NCBI GenBank assembly: GCA_964247055.1
Contig: OZ176052.1
Coordinates: 4,712,001 to 4,776,000, forward strand
Direction: 5' to 3'
DNA: 64,000 nt
DNA from: Paragordius varius
Taxonomy: Eukaryota; Nematomorpha
Numbering within the stretch: the stretch's first letter is position 1; every line of letters begins with the position of its first letter. This document shows positions 49,252-60,100 of this stretch, piece by piece. The position numbers and the translations under genes are program-made. The notes beneath the pieces are model-generated. The model was not told where the DNA came from. It saw only the letters and a program-made list of their open reading frames with translations, and made no database searches.

Positions 49252-50790
49252 ATTCTGCTGTCGACAATTCACAATGCCCAGCAACGATTAAATTTTATTA
49301 TAACAAGGAAGATGGGTTATGTACGTCCTTTATCTATAAAGGATGCAAATTCAATAAAAATTTCTTTTCCACCCTTGAGGAATGCGAAGTTGAAAACATC
49401 AAAGGTATTGTTTGGTGTATTATCTATTTTAACAAAGATTGCATAACCAATACAAAAAGATTATAATATAGAACTTAATTGATAAAAGTTTAAAATGTGC
49501 CATCAAAGAAGGGTGATCTAGTACCGCCTGATTTTTATCGGGGGTCATTTTTATAATTGATTATGGTTGCGCATTTGATTTAGAATTGCCAAATTTAATC
49601 GTTTTTTAATCAATTATATAACAATATATGGATTCTATTTTTTTAAATATCGTTTCGGAACGTCTCATCGAGCTAAGGATTCATTCATATTACTTTTCGT
49701 TAAATTTAATTCTATGAATAACAAAAATTTTGCCATAATTAACCATATATGGACTACGAATATTGTCTACAAAATTACAAACGTCATTTGCAGAGGTCAA
49801 TAATTTTTGGGGAATTAATATTGCAAAAGATACAACAATATATCACCATTTAAAATCGCATATTAACAGTTGAAGGAAAAATAATAGTTAATTTGATTTT
49901 AATATTAATAAAAAGCTTTATCCATCGGTCAGTTTAATTAACTCATAAAATAAGAAAATATTTACTTTCATACTGATTGACTTTGCTATTGAACTAACCG
50001 CGCTGCAAAACATAAGCTGTTTTATATCGGACGACATTTCGGATTCCCACATCCGGGCACATCTTGCATTAGGGCACGCAACTATTGGCAAAATGTTTAA
50101 AATTTGGAATTCTACCCTCATAATTAAACCAAACTAGCCATACGCAAATTACCTCGTTGATTTTTATGGGTCTGAATCATGAATATGTGAATGCAAGCCC
50201 GCATCAACTCATCAAATGTTTCTTGGAAATTTCGAAGGCCCACAACTCTAATTTATTGATTCTTACTTCATTGACCCATATTACTATGATGATGTAAAGA
50301 AATACATCGGTCATATCTCCGATTTGATTCGCTTGAAAAGGACCATTATCCTTATATTGGTCAAGGTAAGCCGTAAAAGAAGCCGCTCAAAATGCAGTGG
50401 CTTTATATACTTATTCATGATTCAGAATTGATTAATCTATAAAACTAAGAGTCGGTACACGACTGGCTTCTAGCATTCACACACCGACACACATTATTCA
50501 GCTATTAAAAACCCAAACTTTTTTTAAATTTAGCCAAAGATTCATTTTGATAAATTTGTAGGTACTAGTAAATAAAATTGATTTGTTAATCCTTTAATTA
50601 TTTATTTGTAGACGCGTGTTCTCAACCCTTGATATTTGGCCCATGTAGCGGTAAACTTATACGATACCATTTTAACGCAACATCGAACGAATGTGTCCCA
50701 TTCATTTATGGAGGTTGTGGTGGAAATCAAAATAAATTTATTTCTTATGCTGATTGCGCAAAAACTTGCAAACAAAGTAAGCTCAATTAG
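49252..50790 (+). CDS. Kunitz-domain protein A, two domains (5' end missing)
   Basis: Two exons join in phase 1: 49252-49404 and 50612-50790 (TAG). The second encodes a complete Kunitz/BPTI domain with all six Cys at canonical spacing (8-15-7-12-3). It has CVPFIYGGCGGNQNKF and Ser at the P1 position after GPC. The first encodes a partial domain: Cys2 (QCPATIKFYY), Cys3, Cys4 (CTSFIYKGC) and Cys5 (TLEEC) are present, Cys6 is absent before the exon ends, and Cys1 would lie in an unseen upstream exon. Kunitz domains inhibit serine proteases or block channels outside the cell. A strong GTAAGC at 50777 could splice on to further exons instead of the stop. The intron contains a LINE fragment. Tandem with gene B at 51.3 kb, same strand. 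Confidence 0.8.
49945..50145 (+). mobile_element. LINE fragment within the Kunitz A intron
   Basis: The plus strand stays open through FAIELTALQNISCF and DSHIRAHLALGHATIGKM, then FKIWNSTLI. This matches the post-RT block (EIRARIAMAKxAFxKLxxIWKS) of non-LTR elements. The patch is visibly richer in G+C than the rest of the intron. Only about 60 codons remain. Confidence 0.6.
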
Positions 50791-50794
50791 GGTC

Positions 50795-51335
50795 GAGTTT
50801 GACCTAGTATCCATTCTACCGTAACAGTGATCGCTTATAAATATAACTTAAAACGAAACATGTGTAAAACACGTGATAAAATTAATAAAATAATGATACA
50901 CAATTAAAATATAATGTTAAAATGCGAATTTTAATTTTTACTAACTTTAATTAATTGCTATGATACATTTTGGAAAGTATTAAACAAAATAAACAAATAT
51001 ATTTTTTTTGTCTGATTATATAAATGTTTCTGGTGTTGATGACTGCTCATCATTATGAAAGACTGCATTGCAAGCGGTCGGATCGTAAGTTTTAGGACCG
51101 GTCAATACCCTAAATACATATACCACACTAGTGGTCAAATTATATTTTGATATATTTTCAAAGTTATTATAATAACTAAATTTTTTACATTATCATCAAA
51201 ATGTTTGGAGATAGCTAGATTTCAAGGTTTTTTATAGCTAAAATAATATATTATATAACTATCAATTTTCAGAAATTTATACAAAGTACATAAAAAATTT
51301 ATTATAAATGATTTCATAGTATCCGATTATTCCAA
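50795..51335. other. Spacer between the two Kunitz genes
   Basis: AT-rich, with no exon or repeat recognised. It should hold the promoter of Kunitz gene B, whose start codon is at 51336; no clear core element was identified. Confidence 0.4.
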
Positions 51336-53577
51336 ATGCGAACTAATTTCTTTATATTCCTTTATTTGATTGTTTCTCATATATTAGAATTTTGTTATTT
51401 ACCCAAATCTCGTGGGCCCTGTAGAGCCGTCTTTCCAAGATACTATTTTGATTCGAGATTGAATCACTGTCGATTTTTTACATACGGTGGCTGCAAAGGC
51501 AATAAAAATAATTTTGAAAGTTTTGGTGAATGTGAACGAAGTTGTTCCACCACAAATGAATTTAACCAAAGCAAGAGTAAACAGCCCTTAACGACTCCAA
51601 TCATTCCCAGTATTGAAACATCTGCAACCATATATACTGGCTTATCAGAAACATCGACACCAATATTAACAAGCACTCCTAAGTTTATTGAACCAAAGTA
51701 TGTTTAGGGAATCACAATTTTTTAGTTAAGCGCCTTCTGAAAATTACTGAGGCCTAATTCAGGATTTTATTTTTTTGCAAAAAACATTATGTTTTTTGAA
51801 GTTTGTTTAAAGATCGATATGTATAAATCAACCACTTAATTATAAAATACTGGTATAATGGTGGCCAATGACATTATCATGGTTAAAAGACAATACACTA
51901 GCGTATGATATATAACAAATTTTGTCCATAATTAAATACAAAATAATGTTGTAAGGCAAAATTGTAATTTAAATCATTTCTTCTTTTTTACCCATATGCT
52001 AATATATTGCCAATTAACCAAAAATAATGATAATTGACCAATATTAATCTCCATACTGTAACTTCTTGTTAAAAATGACTATCACTTTTTTATTATTTTC
52101 ATGATTAGCAACTTCTCCCCTAATAAAATTGATTCAACCATCGAAGATAGTACAATGACAATGACTAATCAGACAACGCAAAACAGGATGACCAATACCA
52201 TAATGTTAAATTTAACAGAAAATATAAATCCAACCCTATCTACTTTAATATCATTGTCGCGAAATGAAAGTTCTAGTGCATCTTCAAAAACATATCGTAA
52301 TTAATATTTTTGTTAGGTTATAAAAAATCTAAATTTTTAAATTTTCAAAGCAAAATTTTTAAAAACTAGTTTTAAAAGTTTAATCAAAATAGGCTATAAA
52401 ATCAACCATTATAATCATATACGCATAGATATATATATATACCCCAAATGCGTATCCATTTTACCGATTACAACAAAAATTATTCCCAGTAATTTTATTG
52501 TTGTCATAAAAAAGTATAAATTTAAACTTATCATACGCAAAATCAAATAGAATCGAGTTTTTTGTGCCAAATTCACTACAATACTAGACTGTTTTACTAA
52601 CCAACAAGACTTTGTGTGCGGTCCACGAAAAATTCGGAAATTCATTAATTGTTTATATATGCTCACCTTGTTAAATGTTATATTTCCTAAACATTTTTAA
52701 ATGAGTTTATAGAATCGGCAAGAACTAACTAGAAAAAATTGTTTTGGCATTTCACAGTTTTATGTGTGAAATCTAATAAATTCCTTATGAATGCCCATAT
52801 ATATTTAGAAAGGGGCCCGCAGGGTTTTTTGAGTCAAAAATAGGCCCGCGAAGCCATTTGGGTTGAACACCCCTGATATAAAGTCGAATTAATGTTGTGA
52901 TGTTCAATGTATAAAAGAATACAGAAGCCGTTTAATATTCTATTTTTTCTAATTTTTTATTTTTAACGGCCTTGCCTACAGGTAATGCCGTTGAATCTAG
53001 ACTATATAGCATTTTGCCCTTTTTTACAAAATATCCATTTGATTTCATATTAAATACAAAAGATTGAACCAGGTTTGAATCTAAAACTAGGGGTAGGGTT
53101 TTTTGCCCCTACTTAACCCTTAAAAGACACAAAGCTAAAAACCCCTGCTTTAAATTGTAATATTAGGGTATTTAAATTGATTGATTTGATACCAGTTTAG
53201 TGGTATCAAAACAGGGCACAATACGTGCATTTTCTATTCTATTATTTTATTAATTTACCATGTTTCTGCGTTCATCCATGTCATTAAATTATTTAATTCC
53301 GTAAAATTTTCGTTATTCAAAATTTTGAGTTTCTCTTTGTATATTAGACTCAATTTGCAATCTATCATTGGATAAAGGGTCATGCAATGACAAAAATTTG
53401 ACAAAATACTATTTTGATACAACACTAATGGAATGTAATGAATTTATCTATGGGGGATGTGGAGGAAACGATAATCATTTTAATAGCAAAGATGAATGCT
53501 ATAACAAGTGTCAAAAATTATTGCAACCGAATGTTACAACAAAACTTCCACAACATAAAAAGCGAGAAAATTTATAA
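51336..53577 (+). CDS. Secreted protein with two Kunitz domains and a Ser/Thr/Asn-rich linker
   Basis: Three exons join in phase to 259 residues: 51336-51697, 52109-52296 and 53348-53577 (TAA). A signal peptide (MRTNFFIFLYLIVSHILEF) leads directly into Kunitz domain 1 (CYLPKSRGPCRAVFPRYYFD), with six Cys at canonical 8-15-7-12-3 spacing and Arg at P1, as in trypsin-type inhibitors. A linker of about 125 residues follows, rich in Ser/Thr and with several N-glycosylation sequons, so probably mucin-like. Kunitz domain 2 has CNLSLDKGSCNDKNLTKYYF, full spacing, and Asn at P1, so classical trypsin inhibition is unlikely. Donors are GTATGT and GTAATT. It is probably a duplicate of gene A next door. 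Intron 2 holds a hAT-type end (about 52800-52875). Confidence 0.9.
52800..52875. mobile_element. Right end of a hAT-type MITE in Kunitz B intron 2
   Basis: GGGGCCCGCAGGGTTTTTTG followed by GGCCCGCGAAGCCATTTGGG and the terminal TTGAACACCCCTG, the common hAT end. The left end was not located. Confidence 0.6.
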
Positions 53578-54208
53578 TTAATGAAATTATTTCTATGGTT
53601 ATTTTAAATTTGTATCATTCTTCTATTTATAATATATTTTATATAAATAAATATTTGTAACACCACTGTCCAAGAAATTCATAAATACATTAAAAAAGCA
53701 AAACAATATTTTTATAAAATTTTGATTTTTCGATGTGGCTCAATCAAATTTTTTTCACCTAATGGGCTGGTTCTCTTCACATAAACGCAAAAATGCCGTG
53801 CGATAAAAATTGAAATATATGCTTAATTATGACACCTAAAAAGTTTTTTTTCCGAAAAAAAGGATATTTTGCGTAAAAATTTAATTCATTAGAAAAGTTT
53901 TGGTAAAGCGAGTTTCATGCTTGTTTAATGATAACGGCATAAAAATACTTAAGGTAATAAAAAATGCTTTTCTACATAATTCGATGGTTTTAAACATTGT
54001 ATGACCTCAGAACTTAAATTTTAAGGTTCGTTTGTGTAAATTATGGTAAATTTCGTATAAATCACAATGTATATTTAACGTAAATTTTAAAACCAAAGAA
54101 TATATACAACATTTTAAGGTAAAAAATATTCAGCATAATTAAATTTTTTAGTAAAGCGTTTTTATTTGAAAATACCTTTTTAAAACTCAAAATTCATATA
54201 TGAAATTT
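53578..54208. other. Intergenic stretch with eroded repeat
   Basis: Contains weakly conserved family-4-like sequence (about 53730-54170: AATGGGCTGGTTCTCTTCAC, AATGCCGTGCGATAA) similar to 21040-21100. No gene. Confidence 0.4.
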
Positions 54209-56447
54209 TTAACACTTGGATACAACACATTAATTTCAGTCCTTCGATTTAAATTGGGGTAGTTGGATAATCCAGGCTTGTTTAAAAGGATATAATTCAA
54301 AAAATATGGAATCATTCAAAACCATGGTAATAATTTTCACTTATATAACATTAATGAACCAAAATATATAAAAAAGTTCCATCAAAAATACTCGATATTA
54401 CTTATTTTAAGGTAGAACCTGAAAGTAAAAATTTAGTCAACACATGACATGAGTGCATTAGCCAAATTTTAAAAATACAAATTAAACCACTTTTAATGTT
54501 TCTATCAATGTTAGATGATTAACACTTCGATTCTAATTGGGGTATCTTAATACTCCATAATAAGTTTGAGTTAGGATTTCTAAACAACTTCTGAAGAAAA
54601 CGGTCTTAATTTAAACTTATGCTTCTATCCTAATAAGATTTTTATGAATATGCCAATATGTTTTGAAAAAAGTTCTATGTCAAACTATTTCGACGCGATT
54701 TTTATTTTACAAAATTTTTGCAAAATATAGTCTTCATTTATTTTAAGTGGTAAAATTAAAGCTAATTTTTTATTTAAATTACATCTACTTGATAAAAATA
54801 GAAAAAGGGTTTATTTTGTATTATTTTTCAATTTAGCCGATGCACACATGTTACGCTGACTAAATTTTTACCATTGGGTTTTACATTTTTTATATATTTC
54901 GGTTTATTAATGTTGTATAAGTGCAAAATTTTGCCATGGCTTCGATTCCTTCCATACTTTTTAAAGTTTTTGATTTTAAACAGGCATGAAGTATCCAACT
55001 TCCCCAATTTGAATCGAACAACAAAATTAATGTGTTTTATCCAAGTGTTAAATAAATTTGCTTTAATCTTGGCTTAAAAAATTAACACTTCTATTCAAAT
55101 CGGGGTATCTAAATACCCCAGACTATATTTGAGTTAGGATTTTTAAAAAACTACTGAAAGAAACGATCCCAATTTAAAATGCTTCAATCCTAATAAAAAT
55201 TATATAAATATGCCAAAATATCTAAATAAAATTTTCTTTTGAAAAAAAAGTTCCAAGTCAAACTACTTGGACGCCATTTTTAATCCATAAAAATTTTGCA
55301 AAATATCGTGTTTTTTTATTCTAACGTTAAAATTAAAGCTATTTTTTTATTTAAATTACATCTACATTTATAGATATAGAAAAAGGGGTTTATTTTGTAT
55401 TATTTTTCAATTTAGCCGATGCACACATGTTACGTTGACTAAATTTTTACCATTGGGTTTTATATTAACACCTCGATTTAAATTGGGATATCTAAATACC
55501 CCAGACTAAATTTTATTTAGCATTTTTAACAAACTACTGAAGGAAACATAAAAATTATAGAAATATGCCAAAAAATCTAAATAAAATTTTGTTTTGAAAA
55601 AAAAGTTCCATGTCAAACTACTATGACGCCATTTTTTAAAAAAAATTGATCCAAAATATCGTCTTCATTTATTTTTAAGGGTAAAATTAAAGCTAATTTT
55701 TTATTTAAATTACATCTAACATTGATAGAAATAGAAAAAGCGGTTGCTTTTGTATTATTTTTTAATACCATTGTACACATCTAACGTTGACTAAACTTTC
55801 ACCTTTCGGTTTTAGCTTAAAATAAGTAATATCAAGTATTTTTGAATAATATTTTTTATTTATTTCGGTTTAATATTGTTATATAAGTGCAAAATTTTGC
55901 CATAGTTTCGATTCTTTCCATATTTTTTAAACAATTTAATTTTAAACAGGCCTGGGGTATTTAACTACCCCAATTTGAGTTGAAGGACTAAAATGAATGT
56001 GTTGTATCCAAGTGTTAAAATAAGTAATATCAAGTATTTTCGAATAAATTTTTTTATATATTTCGGTTTATTAATGTTATATAAGTGCAAAATTTTGCCA
56101 TAGCTTCGATTCCTTCCATACTTTTTAAAGTTTTTGATTTTAAACAGGCCTGGGGTATCCAACTACCCCAATTTGAATCGAAGGACTAAAATGAGTATTT
56201 TGTATACAAGTGTTAAATAAACACGATATTTTGCAAAGATGTTGCAAAATATAAATAGCGCCGAACTAGTTTGATATGGAACTTTTTTTTCAAAATTAAA
56301 TTTTATTTAGAAATTTTAGCTTATTTTTATAATTATTAGGATAGAAGCAAAAATTTAAATTGGGACCGTTTTCTGTAATTTTTTAAAAATGTCAACTTAA
56401 ATATTGTCTGGGGTATTTAGATACCCCAATTTAAATCGAAGTGTTAA
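54209..56447. repeat. Nested array of four TTAA-flanked family-2 MITEs
   Basis: Eight family ends occur, each with TTAA. Read against the solitary copy at 21874-22463, they resolve into one outer element (54209-54519, 55052-55081 and 56217-56447) interrupted by a full inverted copy (54520-55051) and by a second copy. The second copy (55082-55464 and 56019-56216) is itself interrupted by a third (55465-56018). The pieces add to about 570-580 bp each, the length of the solitary element. Both ends carry conserved GGGGTATCTAAATACCCC or GGATACAACAC blocks. Confidence 0.85.
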
Positions 56448-56459
56448 TGCGTTACGGTA

Positions 56460-56790
56460 TATATTCGTTTATTTTAAGAAAATTGGCCCACTTTAGAAGG
56501 GCATAAATTTTGGGATCTTCGGAGTTTACATTTTAAAATTAACACTTATAATAATATTATGCTTTTTATATGGAGTTTATAACTAAGTATACTTTTTGCG
56601 AACATTTAGCTTTCACCAAAAAAATTATATCACAAAATGTGCGCAATTTGCCATTTCACGTGTAAATAGCCGTTTTGAATCACGGGCTTAAACTAAAGGT
56701 ATCATGATAATCCTGATATATTCTTCCAGAATATATATTTTATCATACATTTTGATACTCTTAATTTGGACACAGTGTATTGAACAAATA
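56460..56790 (-). repeat. Interspersed repeat family 4, reverse copy
   Basis: Carries TTTAGCTTTCACCAAAAAAA, ATCATGATAATCCTGATATA and TTTTATCATACATTTTGATA, parallel to 39370-39760. Boundaries are approximate. Confidence 0.6.
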
Positions 56791-57154
56791 AAACAATTAG
56801 CATCTATAAAATAAAAATTGAAGCATTTAATTAAATATGCGAATTATTTATGCAGATAATCACTTTAATAATAATTATTTTAAATAACTCGCAAGTCCCA
56901 TACTGATACACTTTTAATAAATATTTTCTAAAAATATATTTATTTGTATAGGGATGTATAGTATGATTACGAAAGATGTTTGGAAAATTTAATTAAACGA
57001 ATATGTTAAAGCAAAAATAACAAATTGTGGATTTATATTTATGAATATATATATATATATATATATATTAACTAAAATACATGATGTCAAGTTTTGCCAA
57101 AAAGGGGCAAAATTATCATTACATGTGATTAGCCTTTTATTTGAATTTAAACGC

Positions 57155-60100
57155 ATGGTCGTTAAGTTAGGTATTTTACTTTAGTAAATTTTAGATTTTT
57201 ATGCTTGGAACTTTGGTAAAGAGCTATACTATGACGTTCAAAATGTGATTAATAGAAAAGATAAGAAATTGATTGATAGTTTATTAAGAAAGTTAGCTAC
57301 CATAAACTTTGATGATATGTGCATGATTAGAAGAGAAGTATTTTATTTTTTTATATAGTTTCGAAACCCATATTACAAAGATATTCTTGTGAAATCCGAG
57401 AATGATGGAATATGTTTAGATATTTTAGGATCTAAAATATATCCAGATAAATCACAGATCAATGAATCTTTATATTTAAGCGAATTGTTAAAAAATAATG
57501 AGATTTCATCGTTAGATTTGTTACTGTCTGGTATAATTTTACATTATAATTTAGCTCAATATCAAAAACGATTGTATCCTTTTGAATTTAACCGACTAAT
57601 GATCGGGACTCTATTATATTTTGAGTCGTTTTCTTTTATGACTGACGCTCTTCTTATGTTGATAAAATATGTTATTATTCATGACCGAATCGATCATTTT
57701 ATGGAATCAAAAAACTTAAACTTGGATATTTCTAGTATTAACAAAAATGCTGAATTGAAAAATTGGTTCACCAAATTCTCTCAATATATTTTCAATGGAA
57801 ACTATTTTGCAAATCTTTTAAGTAATTTTAAAATAATAATAATAATAATAGAAAATTTTGATCAAAGAGAAACATACTTTGATTTCGACTATATCTTTGA
57901 CAATATCAAATCAACAGACCCATCAATTAATTCAATCTACAAGCAACAAGTAAATATAATTTTGTTTTCATTTTTATAATCAAATATATATCTCTGTATT
58001 ATAAATATATATACCGTTTACAGTTCAATTCACCCTTAAACAATTCAAATTGACTCGTACAATTAAAATTCACCCTTGAACAATTTTAATTCACTCTAAA
58101 TATATATGTGTTTTTGGGCTATTATAACTCATCATTAATATGAAATATATTTTGACCAGATAGTTTATTACGTTTTCAGCATTATATTAATTTAAACAAA
58201 ATTTATTTTAAAAATATTAAAAAATAAAGTTTAATGTAGAAAAACACAATTTATTTTAGGGTTAATTTGAATTGCTTGAGGGTATCGTTCAAGGGTGAAT
58301 TTGAATTGTTTAAGGGTGGATTTGACTGTAAATGGTACATATATATATGTCAAAAACAGAAGAAAAATGTTAAAATTTAATTAATGTGTTAATGCAGTCA
58401 CAACTTTTTAAATGGTGAAAAAATCTGGTTTAAAAGGGTTATTTCGAACCGATACTGGAATCTTTGAGATTTAAACAGAACTCGGCTTTGTTGGGTTATA
58501 ACCAACCCGGTTCCGGTTCCATTTCCTCAGAGACCACCCCGGTTTTGATTTTCCACTATAAATAAGTGGTCATATGTTTGTATTTTTAAAAAATAAATTT
58601 TTTTTTAACTATGATGATATTCTTGTCGATTTATTTTGATATAAAGTCAATTGTCATTGCAAAAATATATATAGTTATATGACATAATTAATGTTGCAAA
58701 TGACAAAGTATTTAAAATAATGTGGACGATTTGTAATGCAGGAGCAGCAACGATGGGTGACATGAAAGCTTTAATCAATTTTTTAAGGTAAAATTTTTAC
58801 TTATCTGTAAATAAATTAAAAATAATATTTAGTTAAAATGCGATGATTATAAATTTTAAAATTATTTCATTTTTGTTGCAAAAATTATAATTTATGCGAA
58901 ATTGCATTTAATTTAGAATAACATATTTTTTTAGAAAATACTGGTTCCATCATATATTGGAAGTATGAATATTTACCGTTGACATTTAATCGTATCTAAT
59001 TAATGTTTAGTTTTTCGTTTTAAATTCTATTATATTGTGCCAGGGATCTTTAAAATTCTAACTTTTTTATGTGTGAAAAAAAATGTTTATAGACTATGTT
59101 ATATAAATATTTACTGTTTTATAATCTGTTGTCTATTTTTTATAATATATAACAAAACTAGAACCAAATCAAAATGTACTTCCAATCAACGATACATTCT
59201 GGAATTAAAGAATGAATATCAGGCGTTAGCGTTTGCCACTTCAATCAATAATGGTATATCAGGTACGAATTTATCATACAGCTAAAATTGTAATTGTAAA
59301 GACAAAACGTAAAAATGAGACAACCATATTTTTTTAACTTTTTTGGCTTTTCGTTTTTTGTGTTGTAAAATACATGAAGGTAATGTAGAAACAATCAAGG
59401 TTGTATGGCTATTTATATTAAAGCATTATTTATTAGTTTTTCCGTTTTTCCTTTATAATTTTATTTCTTACTGTATTTTTATTTCTTGCAATTTTTTATT
59501 TTTTTACTCTAATCAACTTATGTGCGGATTTTTTTGTGGATTGAACCTATTATACCTTTTGTTATGAGTATTTTTGTAGCTACTACCATTTTTTTGTCTT
59601 AAAATCAACATAAAACTTAATATTTAACGTTTTTCCACCTTAACTAATTAATAATTATACTTCAACAAAATATCACCTTTTCAAAAATAACTTTTGATGC
59701 TAGAACAAAAATTAACCTTTCAAGTATTTAAGTTAGAACCCTTACATAGAATATTTAGTATATTTTAAAGCTTAATTCGCCCTCCCATATAGTATATTAA
59801 AAATTATTGAATATCCAATTTATTAAAAAATACCCTCAAAATCTAAATAAAATTAATATTCAAAAATATTCTATTAAATCTTTCCATATTTCGGTCGAAC
59901 TAGCAAAAATTGGATTATACGTAGTTATATTGGCTTGGTATTTTTACATGTTTAAAATCTAATAAAATATATAAAAATGGCTATATATATTTTCATTGCG
60001 GACTGCCGAATCTTTTGAATTAAAAATCAATTAAAGTCAAAGGAATTAACACTATTTATTCTCCTTTACCCAATGACTCTTATAGGCTTTTTTATCAGGG

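Noticed and set aside
49252-53577. A single four-Kunitz gene spanning both loci
   Set aside because: The frame from 50612 reaches a TAG at 50788-50790, and 51336 starts a new Met plus signal peptide in the same exon as the next Kunitz domain. Two tandem genes fit better, though the GTAAGC at 50777 leaves some doubt.
58935-58962. A possible 28-nt NUP205 exon (AG acceptor at 58934, GT donor at 58963)
   Set aside because: Including it breaks the reading frame into every acceptor available downstream, whereas joining 58787 directly to 59162 keeps phase and the family pattern.
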